Below, piece by piece: positions 1 to 8,742 of a DNA stretch of 64,000 nt. Every line of letters begins with the position of its first letter. The stretch's first letter is position 1. The position numbers and the translations under genes are program-made. The stretch covers positions 620,001 through 684,000 of the forward strand of contig OV788638.1 in the NCBI GenBank assembly GCA_928721565.1, given 5' to 3'. The notes under the pieces were generated by a model. It was not told the DNA's origin. It did no database searches and saw nothing but the letters and a program-made list of their open reading frames with translations. Source of the DNA: an uncultured Clostridia bacterium. Lineage in GTDB: Bacteria > Bacillota > Clostridia > TANB77 > CAG-508.

Positions 1-468
1 AAGAGAGATTTTCAAATAATAAAAAATGAATTACAAAAATATAATATTGAGTTAGTACTTATAAGTAAAAAGTCAATAAGAAATGTTTCAAAAATATTTT
101 TTGAAGAAATAATAGTTTTAGAAGACATAAATTTAGAAACTAGTGAATATGAATTTATGAGTGAAGTTGTTTTAAAAACCAAATATTTAATAATTAATGC
201 AGATATAGAAATAAAAATTTTAAAATATTTAAAAACAGACAATCCGATAAAAGTAATAACATTTGGTTTTAATTCTAAAGCTACAATAACTATATCAAGT
301 GTAAACGAGGAAAAAATAATAGTATGTTTGCAAAGAAATTTAGAGAGATTAGATAATGAAATAATAGAAGCACAAGAAAAAGAAATTAAAATATTTCAAA
401 ATGCTAATAAAAAAATTCATAACAGATTGGCGATTTTTATTATAAAAGAATTGCATAATTTGAAATAA
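1..468 (+). CDS. 3' part of an unknown gene, possibly Mur-ligase-like
   Basis: An open frame runs from the first base to a TAA at 466-468, giving 155 residues with no start inside the window, so the gene begins upstream. The middle reads YLIINAD, then about 20 residues later VITFGFNSKATITISSV. An NxD element followed by a [IV]T[FY]GFN stretch resembles the C-terminal part of Mur-ligase-like proteins, but I cannot see the ATP site. The tail is lysine-rich and helical. No terminator follows directly; the next gene has its own promoter. The function is a guess from a short motif. Confidence 0.55.
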   Translation, partial: KRDFQIIKNELQKYNIELVLISKKSIRNVSKIFFEEIIVLEDINLETSEYEFMSEVVLKTKYLIINADIEIKILKYLKTDNPIKVITFGFNSKATITISSVNEEKIIVCLQRNLERLDNEIIEAQEKEIKIFQNANKKIHNRLAIFIIKELHNLK

Positions 469-534
469 ATTACATGTAAATACTAATATTTAGGGAAAAA
501 TACAAAAAAAACTAGAAAAAATTAACTTTTTATG

Positions 535-563
535 TAGACAAAACCAAAAAAGTGTAGTATAAT
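535..563 (+). promoter_or_regulatory. sigma-A-type promoter for the SSB-like gene
   Basis: TAGACA at 535-540 and TATAAT at 558-563 are separated by 17 bases. Transcription would start near 570, leaving a leader of about 75 nt before the TTG start at 645. Confidence 0.75.
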
Positions 564-644
564 AAGAATTGTAGAAAATTTTAAAAAGAGAAAAGCAAGA
601 TGAGAAATTTACAATTGATAAAGAAAATTAAGGAGGAAACAAAA

Positions 645-1346
645 TTGGATACAAATTATTTAGAAAACAACTACTTAACATTAGTAGGAAAAGTTACAGG
701 CGAAAAGAAATTCAGCCACGAAATTTATGGTGAGAAATTTTACTCATTCAACTTATCAATACCACGTTTAAGTGGAAACTCAGATATTATACCAATAACA
801 ATATCTGAAAGATTAATAACAGACGAAATGCTAACAGAAGGAAAAAAACTATTAATAAAAGGTCAATTTAGATCATACAATAGTTATGAAAATGAAAGAA
901 ACAAATTAATTTTAACAGTATTTGCTAAAGATGTTGAAGAGCTTAAAGAAGTTGAAGAACAAGAAGAAAATGACATAGTTAGAAAAGATGAGACCACAAA
1001 CGAGGTTGTACTTATTGGATTTGTATGTAAAAAACCAATTTACAGACAAACACCATTTGGAAGAGAAATTGCAGATTTGTTATTAGCTGTAAACAGAGCA
1101 TATAATAAATCAGATTATATTCCAACAATAGCATGGGGAAGAAATGCAAGATTCTGCCAAAACTTAGAAGTTGGAGCTCAAGTAAAAATAGTAGGAAGAG
1201 TTCAATCAAGACAATATGAAAAGAAATATGAAGACGGAACATCAGAAATGAAAGTTGCTTATGAGGTTTCAATATGTAGTTTAGAATTAATAAATGAAGA
1301 AGGAACTGAAAAGAAGGAAGAAACAGAAAGTCAAGAAGCCGTTTAG
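645..1346 (+). CDS. single-stranded DNA-binding protein with two OB folds
   Basis: The 233-residue product has two OB-fold segments in tandem, roughly residues 8-98 (YLTLVGKVTGEKKF onward) and 118-215 (NEVVLIGFVCKKPIYRQTP onward, with WGRNARFCQNLEVGAQVKIVG). The second matches the core of SSB proteins, which cover single-stranded DNA during replication and repair. It lacks the glycine-rich linker and acidic DDDIPF-type tip of standard SSB, so it is probably an accessory SSB rather than the main replication protein. I chose the TTG at 645 because AGGAGG lies at 631-636 with an 8-base gap; an in-frame ATG at 600 has only a weak site. It stands alone between its own promoter and terminator. Confidence 0.8.
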   Translation: MDTNYLENNYLTLVGKVTGEKKFSHEIYGEKFYSFNLSIPRLSGNSDIIPITISERLITDEMLTEGKKLLIKGQFRSYNSYENERNKLILTVFAKDVEELKEVEEQEENDIVRKDETTNEVVLIGFVCKKPIYRQTPFGREIADLLLAVNRAYNKSDYIPTIAWGRNARFCQNLEVGAQVKIVGRVQSRQYEKKYEDGTSEMKVAYEVSICSLELINEEGTEKKEETESQEAV

Positions 1347-1360
1347 TATATTATATAGAT

Positions 1361-1399
1361 ATCAACTGTACCCAAGTAAAGTGGTACAGTTGATTTTTT
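1361..1399 (+). terminator. intrinsic terminator after the SSB-like gene
   Basis: A perfect 12-bp stem (1361-1372 with 1383-1394, starting ATCAACTGTACC) with a 10-base loop is followed by a run of T to 1399. Confidence 0.9.
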
Positions 1400-1448
1400 G
1401 TTGTTTTGTTGCTATAATATTTGTATTAAATAAATCGGAGGTTTACAT

Positions 1449-3026
1449 ATGAAAAATAAGAAAAAAATTTGTTTTGGCATAATGGCAATTATTCTTATTG
1501 CAATATTTTGTATTAGCTTAACACCAAAAACTTTACAAAATGATACATTTTATACAATTAAAATAGGTGAACACATAATAAATAATGGTGGAATAGATAT
1601 GATGGATCCATTTTCATGGCATGAGGGACTAGAGTATACATATCCACATTGGTTATATGATGTAATAATATATTTGGTATATTCTGTTGGAGGAATGGCA
1701 GGAATATATATATCTACTTGTGTTTTTTCAGCACTGTTGGGTATTGCAATATATAAAGTAAATTCTAAACTTACTAAAAATAAAGTACTATCTTTTGTAA
1801 TAACATTGGGAGCAATGTATTTGTTAAAAGATTATATTGCAGCAAGAGCTCAACTAGTAACTTTTATATTGTTTACAATTCAATTATACTTTATGGAAAG
1901 ACTTACTGAAAGCAGTAAAAAAAGATATGGAATAGGTTTAATAATAATTTCAATATTAATTGCTAATTTGCATGTTGCGGTTTGGCCATTTATGTTTGTT
2001 CTATACTTACCATATATAGCAGAATACATTATTGCTATAGTAGAGGAAAGACTTGCTAAAAAATATGGAAAAGAAATTAAAGGAAATTATAAAATTTCAA
2101 TTGCAAAAAAAGATGGAACTAAATATTTGATTATAGTAATGATAATATGTGCATTTACTGGATTTTTAACACCATTGGGTACAACTCCATATACATATTT
2201 AATAAAAACTATGCAAGGAAATACGACTCAAAATATAAATGAACATTTGCCAATGACATTAATAAATTGTGAAGCAATACTTTGTACATTAATATTATTT
2301 ATTGCTATTTTGACATTTACAGATATAAAAATTAGATTAGTAGATTTATTTATGCTAGGTGGATTAATTTTTTTAATGTTGTATTCAAAAAGACAATCAA
2401 CAATGTTTGTGATAATGTGTTCAGTTATTTTAAATAGATTGGCATATGAGTGGTTTAAAAGAGAAGGAACAAACATAGATGAGAAATTGATAGAAGTGGC
2501 AACTACTTGGTTTGGGTGTTTTGTAATATCAGGATTAGTTGTGATATTAAGCATATATTTTATTAAGCCAAAATTAAAAGCACAGTATATTGATGAAAAA
2601 ACATATCCTGTAGAGATGAGTGACTTTATTTTAAAGTATTTTGAAGAAAATGATATAAATATAAAAGATGTTAGATTATATAATGAATACAATTATGGAA
2701 GTTATTTATTGTATAAAGGAATTCCTGTATTTATAGATTCAAGATGTGATTTATATGCACCAGAATATAATGGAGGAAGAGATATATTTATGGACTTTAT
2801 GAAGAGTTCGAATTTAGATATATGGTTTGAAGATATATTTAAAAAATATGATATTACTCATATTATTTTATATAAAGATTCAAAGATGAATATGATTATA
2901 AGAGATGCAAATTTACCAGGATATGAGTTGATAAAGGAAGATGATAATTTTGCATTTTATGTGGTCAAAAAAGAACCAGTCCCAAATGAACAAATGGAAC
3001 AGGAAGGAGAAATATGGAACGATTAG
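1449..3026 (+). CDS. polytopic membrane protein, GT-C glycosyltransferase-like
   Basis: The 525-residue protein has an N-terminal membrane helix (about 7-25), then NDTFYTIKIGEHIINNGG, a short loop, and about nine more hydrophobic segments to residue 378. A soluble C-terminal domain of about 145 residues follows. An acidic residue just after the first helix followed by many membrane spans is the usual layout of GT-C glycosyltransferases that use polyprenyl-linked sugars, but I see no diagnostic catalytic motif and the acceptor is unknown. CGGAGG lies a few bases before the ATG. Its last 13 bases overlap the start of rluD, so the two are translationally coupled. Codon use matches neighbouring genes. 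Confidence 0.6.
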   Translation: MKNKKKICFGIMAIILIAIFCISLTPKTLQNDTFYTIKIGEHIINNGGIDMMDPFSWHEGLEYTYPHWLYDVIIYLVYSVGGMAGIYISTCVFSALLGIAIYKVNSKLTKNKVLSFVITLGAMYLLKDYIAARAQLVTFILFTIQLYFMERLTESSKKRYGIGLIIISILIANLHVAVWPFMFVLYLPYIAEYIIAIVEERLAKKYGKEIKGNYKISIAKKDGTKYLIIVMIICAFTGFLTPLGTTPYTYLIKTMQGNTTQNINEHLPMTLINCEAILCTLILFIAILTFTDIKIRLVDLFMLGGLIFLMLYSKRQSTMFVIMCSVILNRLAYEWFKREGTNIDEKLIEVATTWFGCFVISGLVVILSIYFIKPKLKAQYIDEKTYPVEMSDFILKYFEENDINIKDVRLYNEYNYGSYLLYKGIPVFIDSRCDLYAPEYNGGRDIFMDFMKSSNLDIWFEDIFKKYDITHIILYKDSKMNMIIRDANLPGYELIKEDDNFAFYVVKKEPVPNEQMEQEGEIWND

Positions 3027-3895
3027 ATGTATACATAGCAAGTAAAGATGAGAATATGACTAGATCATCAGCTCAAAGACAGATTATAAATGGAAATGTA
3101 TTTGTTAATGGAAAGAAAATAACCAAAGTTGCGTATAAAGTTAGTGAGAATGATGAGATTGTAGTAGAAAAGGAAGAGGCAAAAGAGATAGAATTAAAGG
3201 CTCAGGATATTCCAATAGATGTTGTTTATGAGGATAATGATATTATAGTAGTAAATAAACCTAAGGGGATGGTGGTTCATCCTGCTAATGGGAATCCAGA
3301 TGGTACTTTAGTTAATGCTGTTATGGCGATTTGCAAGGATAGCTTGTCTGGAATTGGAGGAGAAATTAGACCTGGAATAGTACATAGGTTGGATAAAGAT
3401 ACATCAGGATTATTGATTGTTGCTAAAAATGATAAAGCACATGTTAATATGAGTGAACAAATAAAAAAACATGAAGTGAAAAAAACATATGTTGCACTAG
3501 TTAGAGGAGTTGTTAAAGAAAATGAAGCTACTATAGATATGCCAATAGGGAGAAGCAATTCTGATAGAAAAAAAATGGCAGTAACTAAAACTGGAAAAAA
3601 TGCGGTAACTCATATTAAAGTTTTAAAGAGATATGATAAATATACATTACTTGAAATAAATATTGAAACAGGAAGAACTCATCAAATACGTGTACATTTG
3701 GCGTATATTGGTTATCCAATAATTGGTGATTATATTTATTCTAATGGAAAAAATGAATTTGGAATTATAGGTCAATGTTTACATGCTAAATCATTAGAGT
3801 TTAAACATCCTATTACAGGTAAAAAAATGAAATTGGAGGCACCATTACCTGATTATTTTCAGAAAGTTATTGAAGAACTTGATGATAGTAAATAA
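3014..3895 (+). CDS. rluD: 23S rRNA pseudouridine synthase RluD family
   Basis: This 293-residue enzyme converts specific uridines of helix 69 of 23S rRNA to pseudouridine in RluD; substrate sites in this organism are inferred from the family. It has an N-terminal S4 RNA-binding domain (residues 1-60) and the RluA/RluD catalytic motif HRLDKDTSG at 124-132, in which Asp127 is the nucleophile. NKPKGMVVHPANG (81-93) and GRTHQIRVHLA (near 220) are further signatures of this branch. The ATG is preceded by AGGAAGGAGA inside the end of the upstream membrane-protein gene. The length fits the family. Confidence 0.93.
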   Translation: MERLDVYIASKDENMTRSSAQRQIINGNVFVNGKKITKVAYKVSENDEIVVEKEEAKEIELKAQDIPIDVVYEDNDIIVVNKPKGMVVHPANGNPDGTLVNAVMAICKDSLSGIGGEIRPGIVHRLDKDTSGLLIVAKNDKAHVNMSEQIKKHEVKKTYVALVRGVVKENEATIDMPIGRSNSDRKKMAVTKTGKNAVTHIKVLKRYDKYTLLEINIETGRTHQIRVHLAYIGYPIIGDYIYSNGKNEFGIIGQCLHAKSLEFKHPITGKKMKLEAPLPDYFQKVIEELDDSK

Positions 3896-3899
3896 AAAA

Positions 3900-3922
3900 T
3901 CTGGCAAGAGAATCTTGCCAGA
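3900..3922. other. 10-bp hairpin after rluD, T-tract only on the minus side
   Basis: TCTGGCAAGA (3900-3909) pairs perfectly with 3913-3922. On the plus strand no T-run follows, so it is not a normal terminator for rluD. Read on the minus strand it is followed by ATTTTTTATT, the form of a terminator blocking antisense transcription into rluD. Confidence 0.6.
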
Positions 3923-4026
3923 GAAATCTATATAAAGCCTTTTAGAAAAGTAAAAGGAATTAATATATAATATGCAAGGATTTAGAAAAAAGAACCAGTC
4001 CTAAAACATAATGAAAGGAAATTGTA

Positions 4027-4740
4027 ATGGAAGAAAGATTGCAAAAATATTTAGCTAATAGCGGAGTTGCGTCAAGAAGAAAGTGTGAAGAATTAATTTT
4101 ACAAGGCAAAATTCAGGTCAATGGAAATGTTGTTTCAGAACTTGGAATAAAGGTTGACCCTGAAAAAGATAAAATAAGCTTCAATGGAAAGGAAATTAAG
4201 AAGACTCAAAAACATATATATATATTATTGAATAAACCAATTGGATATGTAACTACTGCAGATGATCAATTTGGAAGAGATACTGTTTTGGATTTAATAA
4301 AGATAAAAGAAAGAATTGTTCCTGTTGGAAGATTAGATATGTATACTTCAGGAGCGTTAATATTAACAAATGATGGTGATTTTGTGTATAAAGTTACACA
4401 TCCTAAACATGAAATAGAAAAAACATATACTGTGACTTTAAAAGGAATTGTAACAAATGATGAAGTAGAAAGATTAAGAAAAGGTGTAAAGATAGATGAT
4501 TATATAACCAAAGAAGCGAGAGTAAAGATTTTAAAAATAGATATGGAAAAGAAAGTTTCGAGATTAGAAATAACAATTCATGAGGGGAAAAATCGACAAG
4601 TTCGTAAGATGTGTGAGGCAATTGATAAAAAGGTTTTAGCATTACATAGAAGCAAAATAGGAGGCATTGGTGTAAAAGATATTGAACTTGGTAAATGGAG
4701 ATATTTGAGAAAGCAAGAAGTACAAAAATTAATAAAATAG
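4027..4740 (+). CDS. rluB: RluB/RsuA-family rRNA pseudouridine synthase
   Basis: The 237-residue protein carries an N-terminal S4 domain (LQKYLANSGVASRRKCEELI, residues 5-24) and the RsuA/RluB catalytic motif GRLDMYTSG at 101-109 with Asp104 as the expected nucleophile. HEGKNRQVRKM near residue 190 is the C-terminal signature of this branch. RluB modifies U2605 of 23S rRNA and RsuA modifies 16S rRNA; the length and S4 form favour RluB, but substrate choice cannot be read from sequence. GAAAGGAA lies 5 bases before the ATG. It sits close to a second, RluD-type synthase with no transporter or regulator between them. Confidence 0.88.
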   Translation: MEERLQKYLANSGVASRRKCEELILQGKIQVNGNVVSELGIKVDPEKDKISFNGKEIKKTQKHIYILLNKPIGYVTTADDQFGRDTVLDLIKIKERIVPVGRLDMYTSGALILTNDGDFVYKVTHPKHEIEKTYTVTLKGIVTNDEVERLRKGVKIDDYITKEARVKILKIDMEKKVSRLEITIHEGKNRQVRKMCEAIDKKVLALHRSKIGGIGVKDIELGKWRYLRKQEVQKLIK

Positions 4741-4769
4741 TTGAAAAAAATATATTAAGAATATATAAT
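4741..4769 (+). promoter_or_regulatory. promoter for the S1-domain gene
   Basis: TTGAAA at 4741-4746 and TATAAT at 4764-4769 are 17 bases apart. The -35 begins directly after the rluB stop codon. Confidence 0.7.
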
Positions 4770-4804
4770 AGAGATGAACAAATGAAAAAGGAGCAAAAGA
4801 TTAA

Positions 4805-5263
4805 ATGGAAGAAGTCAAGAAAGGACAAATTGTCGACGGAATAGTGACAGGAATACAGCCATATGGAGCTTTTGTAAAAATGGAAAATGGAACAGATGGG
4901 TTAGTGTATATAGAGGATTTATCTGTTGCAAGAATAAAGTCACCAGAAGATAGGGTGAGAATTGGACAAAAAATAAAATGTATGGTAAAATATGTAGATG
5001 AAAAGACTGGAAGAGTAAATTTGTCATACAAAAATTGTTTAGGAACATGGGAAGAAAATGTTCAAAGATTTAAAGAAGGAATGACTGTAAAGGGCATAGT
5101 TAGAGATGCTGAAAAAAATAAGAATGGTGTATTTATAGAATTAACACCTAATTTGATTGGAATGGCAGAGTATACAGATGAATTGAAATATGGAGAGACA
5201 ATTGATGTATGCATAAAAAGAATTTTACCAGAAAAGAAAAAGGTAAAACTAACCATAGTTTAA
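4805..5263 (+). CDS. small protein with two S1 RNA-binding domains
   Basis: The 152-residue protein has a clear S1 domain at residues 4-75 (GQIVDGIVTGIQPYGAFVKM, then GLVYIEDLS and VNLSYKN) and a second, more divergent S1-like half from about 85 (FKEGMTVKGIVRD). S1 domains bind single-stranded RNA. Short free-standing S1 proteins in Firmicutes are often general stress or ribosome-associated proteins (YugI type), but the target here is unknown. AAAGGAG precedes the ATG, and a promoter lies directly upstream. Confidence 0.82.
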   Translation: MEEVKKGQIVDGIVTGIQPYGAFVKMENGTDGLVYIEDLSVARIKSPEDRVRIGQKIKCMVKYVDEKTGRVNLSYKNCLGTWEENVQRFKEGMTVKGIVRDAEKNKNGVFIELTPNLIGMAEYTDELKYGETIDVCIKRILPEKKKVKLTIV

Positions 5264-5306
5264 AATAGGACTATAATTAGTCACTAAAATATAAGGAGGG
5301 ATTGAA

Positions 5307-6248
5307 ATGGTTGAAGATAACCAAATCAAAGCGCAAGTATCACCATTTGCTATAAGAGAAGGTGAAATTAAAACATTTGATGGGAAAGATGGATATGTTT
5401 CTATGAATCAAATAATTCATAAAATTAACATAGGACATATAACAGATATTCATTTTGCAATTTTAGAATTAGTAAATGAATTTGAATTTATAACATCAAG
5501 ACAATTATATCAAATGCTAGAATGGAAAGGAATAGATCCTAAATCACAAGACAAATTGAACAATAAGTTAGATCAATTAGTAAAATCAAAAATTTTAACA
5601 AGATATTATTTTACTTCTGAAGAAGGAAAAGGAATATATAGAATATATTGCTTAGAAAAGATGGGAAAATATTTATTAACATCAAAAGAAATAGAATGTA
5701 AATGGCAACAAACAGATAATGTAAAACCTGTTCCAATGATAAAGAAAAGATTAGCAGGTAATCAAACTTTAATTGCATATCTAAGAAAAGTAAAAGCTTT
5801 TGATAGTTATGTTGTAAAACCAGCTTTAACTGCTAAAGTATCAGGAAAGATATTTAAAGCAACTGGAGGTTCTGTAAAACTTACTAAAAATAGAAAATCT
5901 GTAACATTTTTATTTGAGGTAATAAGAAGAGAATCAGATTGGCAAAAAAAATTAATAGATAAAATGATGATGTATAAAGAATTTTATGAAAATTTTGTGC
6001 CAGGAGATTCAGGTTTTGCAGCTATGCCACAATTAATATTGGTTTGTGAAGATGATAAACATACAGCAGAAACATTTAAAGAAATTGTAAAAAATAAAGC
6101 TGAAATACCTCAAATTAAATTATATTTTACAACAGATTTAAGGCAGAACCAAGAAACACTTGAAAATACTCTAATAGAATTTAAAATAGATGAAGCAACA
6201 AAAAAATATAAAATGTATAATGTTGAAGCTAAAATATTAGGAATATAG
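5307..6248 (+). CDS. winged-helix protein, resembles replication-relaxation family
   Basis: The 313-residue protein is not clearly recognised. Residues 45-130 look like a winged helix (HFAILELVNEFEFITSRQLYQML, then KLDQLVKSKILTRYYFTSEEG and a beta wing ending YRIYCLEKMGKYLL). The second half (190-313) is mixed alpha/beta with an FLFEVIRRESDW stretch and PQLILVCEDD. N-terminal winged helix plus such a C-terminal half is the build of plasmid replication-relaxation proteins, but that is a resemblance only. AGGAGGG precedes the start. It is followed 20 bases later by the next gene, so they are probably cotranscribed. Confidence 0.45.
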   Translation: MVEDNQIKAQVSPFAIREGEIKTFDGKDGYVSMNQIIHKINIGHITDIHFAILELVNEFEFITSRQLYQMLEWKGIDPKSQDKLNNKLDQLVKSKILTRYYFTSEEGKGIYRIYCLEKMGKYLLTSKEIECKWQQTDNVKPVPMIKKRLAGNQTLIAYLRKVKAFDSYVVKPALTAKVSGKIFKATGGSVKLTKNRKSVTFLFEVIRRESDWQKKLIDKMMMYKEFYENFVPGDSGFAAMPQLILVCEDDKHTAETFKEIVKNKAEIPQIKLYFTTDLRQNQETLENTLIEFKIDEATKKYKMYNVEAKILGI

Positions 6249-6268
6249 ACGCAGAGAGGGAAAAGAGG

Positions 6269-7123
6269 ATGTTTGGACATAGATCTGATGGTAAAAGAGT
6301 AAAGAATTTGCCACCAATTTTTAAAATTATGCCGTGTGTTATGCCTGACAGGGCTGATTCACAGGTATATTTTAAACAAGACATAGCGTTAAAGGGCTTA
6401 GATGAATATATTGAAAGAAAAACTAAAGAAGGAATAAGGCTTTCATATATGAATATTATTTATGCAGCACTTGTAAAAATAATAGCTCAAAGGCCTAATT
6501 TAAACAGATTTGCAATGAATGGAGTGCTATATGAGAGAAACAAAATTTATGTTTCTCTTGTTATAAAAAAGAGCTTGACTGATGATGGAACAGAAACACC
6601 AATTAAATTAGACTTTAATGGTAATGAAAGTATCTTTGAAATAAAAGATAGATTAGATAGAACAATAGAAAAGAATAAGGAAATTGAAAATTTAAATAAA
6701 ACAGACAAATTGGTTGGAATTTTAAATGTAATTCCTAGTGGATTGATTAGAACTGTTGTTAAATTTTTAATGTTTTTGGATAAGCATGGATTATTGCCGA
6801 AAAAGATAATTGATGCAAGCCCATTTCATACAAGTGTATTTTTAACAAATGTAGGCTCATTAGGAATTGATAGTATTTATCATCATATATATAATTTTGG
6901 AACTACTAGTATGTTTTTCTCTATGGGTAAAAAGAAGAAAAGTTATATTTATGAAGATGATGAGATTAGAGAAGAAAAATGTATTACATTAGCATTTGTT
7001 GGAGATGAAAGAATTTGTGATGGTTATTACTATGCTTCTTCATTTAAACTATTATCAAAATATTTGAAAAAGCCGGAACTTTTAGAAGAAACTGAAGGAG
7101 AGAAAAGAGAAATTACAAATTAA
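6269..7123 (+). CDS. 2-oxoacid dehydrogenase E2-like acyltransferase domain, no lipoyl domain
   Basis: The 284-residue protein matches the chloramphenicol-acetyltransferase-like catalytic fold of E2 subunits. Examples are LSYMNIIYAALVKIIAQRPNLNRFA near 55-80 and the closing segment FVGDERICDGYYYA. There is no lipoyl or E3-binding domain and no E1 or E3 gene nearby. The usual E2 motif is DHRVxDG with a catalytic histidine; here residues 246-252 read DERICDG, so the histidine position is Glu247. It is therefore either an enzyme with altered chemistry or a non-catalytic relative. It is a free-standing protein cotranscribed with the winged-helix gene upstream. Confidence 0.75.
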   Translation: MFGHRSDGKRVKNLPPIFKIMPCVMPDRADSQVYFKQDIALKGLDEYIERKTKEGIRLSYMNIIYAALVKIIAQRPNLNRFAMNGVLYERNKIYVSLVIKKSLTDDGTETPIKLDFNGNESIFEIKDRLDRTIEKNKEIENLNKTDKLVGILNVIPSGLIRTVVKFLMFLDKHGLLPKKIIDASPFHTSVFLTNVGSLGIDSIYHHIYNFGTTSMFFSMGKKKKSYIYEDDEIREEKCITLAFVGDERICDGYYYASSFKLLSKYLKKPELLEETEGEKREITN

Positions 7124-7145
7124 TCTAAAAAGTTTAAAAAAATAG

Positions 7146-7177
7146 TTGACTTTAGAGATGAAATGTGATATTATAAT
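7146..7177 (+). promoter_or_regulatory. promoter of tRNA-Arg
   Basis: TTGACT at 7146-7151 is followed after 17 bases by TATTAT (7169-7174), which overlaps a TATAAT at 7172-7177. Start of transcription would be near 7184, just upstream of the mature tRNA 5' end. Confidence 0.75.
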
Positions 7178-7192
7178 TAGGCGTTAAGAAAT

Positions 7193-7269
<77 letters not shown>

Positions 7270-7302
7270 TTTATAGAGAAATTAGTTTCTCTAACAAACG
7301 AA

Positions 7303-7333
7303 AATACTTATGTTTTTACATAAGTATTTTTTT
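7303..7333 (+). terminator. terminator after tRNA-Arg
   Basis: AATACTTATGT (7303-7313) pairs with 7318-7328 over 11 bp, with T-run to 7333. A smaller stem TAGAGAAA/TTTCTCTA lies between the tRNA and this terminator. Confidence 0.88.
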
Positions 7334-7335
7334 GC

Positions 7336-7645
7336 TTAAATAATATTTTTTATCTCATCTTCCATATCGTTTTCAAATATTTTTTGAATAGCTTTTCATG
7401 CTTCTAATTGTTTTTGATAATCACTTCTAGTATATCTGTTAGTTGATGAAACACTTTGATGTCCTAACCAATCTTGTAAATCTCTAATATCTACACCTTT
7501 TAAATGTAGTAATATGCCTTAGACCATGCGGAGTTATCTTTTTTAATGAATTTCTTATTATAACCTTATTAAACCTTTTTGTAAAATAATCTTTTTCAAA
7601 GTCAAATGCTTCTATCTTTAGACCTAATATTTGACATATTTTGAA
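7336..7645 (-). pseudogene. decayed tyrosine recombinase (integrase), C-terminal part
   Basis: Reading the minus strand gives a segment ending in ITPHGLRH, then after a frameshift LKGVDIRDLQDWLGHQSV followed by SSTNRYTRSDYQKQLEA. An in-frame TGA comes next, then KAIQKIFENDMEDEIKNII and a stop at 7336. The HxxR, GH and NRYTR elements are the catalytic box of phage-type integrases, with Tyr as nucleophile. The core-binding domain and N terminus are missing. With one frameshift (near 7520), one stop and a lost 5' half, the gene cannot make an active protein. It points toward the adjacent tRNA-Arg, the usual place for an integrase next to its attachment site. Confidence 0.85.
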
Positions 7646-7680
7646 AAAATATATAATATATATTCGAGGTGAAAAAGCAT

Positions 7681-8310
7681 ATGATAAAAAATATAATATT
7701 TGATATCGGAAATGTTATATTGAATTTTAACATAAATGAGGTATTAAGAAAATTTACTAATAATATAAATGAACAAAATTTTATTTTGGAGAATATAATA
7801 AATTCTCCTGAATGGCTAGGAAATGCCTTGATTGATACAGGTTATATAAGTAGAGAAAATGCAATAGAGATTGTAAAAGATAGAACAAATCATACTAATG
7901 ATGAATTAATAAATAATTTTTGGTGTAATTATAATAACTTTGCTCAAGTTGATGAAAGAGTATTACAGCTAATACAAAAATTAAAAGATAATAATTATAA
8001 AATATATTTATTATCAAATATAAATCCATATACATTTGAATTTGTTAATAAAAGTGGTTTATTTAATTTAGTAGATGGATATGTATTATCATACAAAGAA
8101 CATAAAGTAAAGCCATATAAAGCAATATATAATGTTTTATTAGAAAGATATAATTTGATACCAAATGAATGTATTTTTATTGATGATAATAAAAAGAATA
8201 TTGATACAGGAAATTTAATGGGGATTATGTCAAAAAAAGTTGAACCTGATAATTATAATAGTATAATGAATGTAATAAAAGAATGTAATTTAATAGAAGG
8301 AGAATATTAA
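7681..8310 (+). CDS. HAD-superfamily hydrolase (subfamily IA)
   Basis: The 209-residue protein has the HAD motifs in order: FDIGNV near residue 6 (nucleophile Asp), LLSN near 105 (motif II), KVKPYKAIY near 139 (motif III Lys) and IFIDDNKKNI near 160 (motif IV acidic pair). It is expected to be a small cytosolic phosphatase; the substrate cannot be told. I start it at the ATG at 7681 because GAGGTGA is 8 bases upstream; an in-frame GTG at 7669 lies inside that ribosome binding site. cutA follows after 2 bases, so the two form an operon. Confidence 0.85.
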   Translation: MIKNIIFDIGNVILNFNINEVLRKFTNNINEQNFILENIINSPEWLGNALIDTGYISRENAIEIVKDRTNHTNDELINNFWCNYNNFAQVDERVLQLIQKLKDNNYKIYLLSNINPYTFEFVNKSGLFNLVDGYVLSYKEHKVKPYKAIYNVLLERYNLIPNECIFIDDNKKNIDTGNLMGIMSKKVEPDNYNSIMNVIKECNLIEGEY

Positions 8311-8312
8311 TA

Positions 8313-8627
8313 ATGAATAAATTTATTATAATCAATACTCTTTGTGATAAAAAAGAAACTGCAGAAAAAATTCAAAATACACTTTTAGAGAAAAGATTAA
8401 TTGCAGGGTGCCAAATATCAGAAAGAAAATCGAAATATTGGTGGAATGATAAAATTGAAGAAACAATTGAATTTCATTTAGAAATGAGAAGTAAAGAAAA
8501 TTTATTTGAAAAAATTAAAGAAGAAATATTAGAAATTCATGATTATGAAATATGTGAAATTTCATGTATTGAAATCAAAGAGGCAAATAAGGAATTTCTA
8601 AATTGGATTGATAAAGAAACAATATAA
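8313..8627 (+). CDS. cutA: CutA divalent-ion tolerance family protein
   Basis: The 104-residue protein has the whole CutA fold: INTLCDKKETAEKIQNTLLE at the start, RLIAGCQISE, a YWWNDKIEE hairpin, the FHLEMRSKENLFEKIKEEI helix and the late HDYEICEISCIEI strand. CutA forms compact trimers and is linked to copper tolerance in E. coli, though its general role is unsettled. GAAGGAG precedes the start, and it is cotranscribed with the HAD hydrolase. Confidence 0.9.
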   Translation: MNKFIIINTLCDKKETAEKIQNTLLEKRLIAGCQISERKSKYWWNDKIEETIEFHLEMRSKENLFEKIKEEILEIHDYEICEISCIEIKEANKEFLNWIDKETI

Positions 8628-8742
8628 TAAAATGCTTAAAGCAAGTATATAGATATTAACTATATAAATGGTGCAGAGCATTCATATCAATGCAGAAAAT
8701 TTTAGCAAATAAAATCTATAAATGTATAAAGGAACTTAACAT

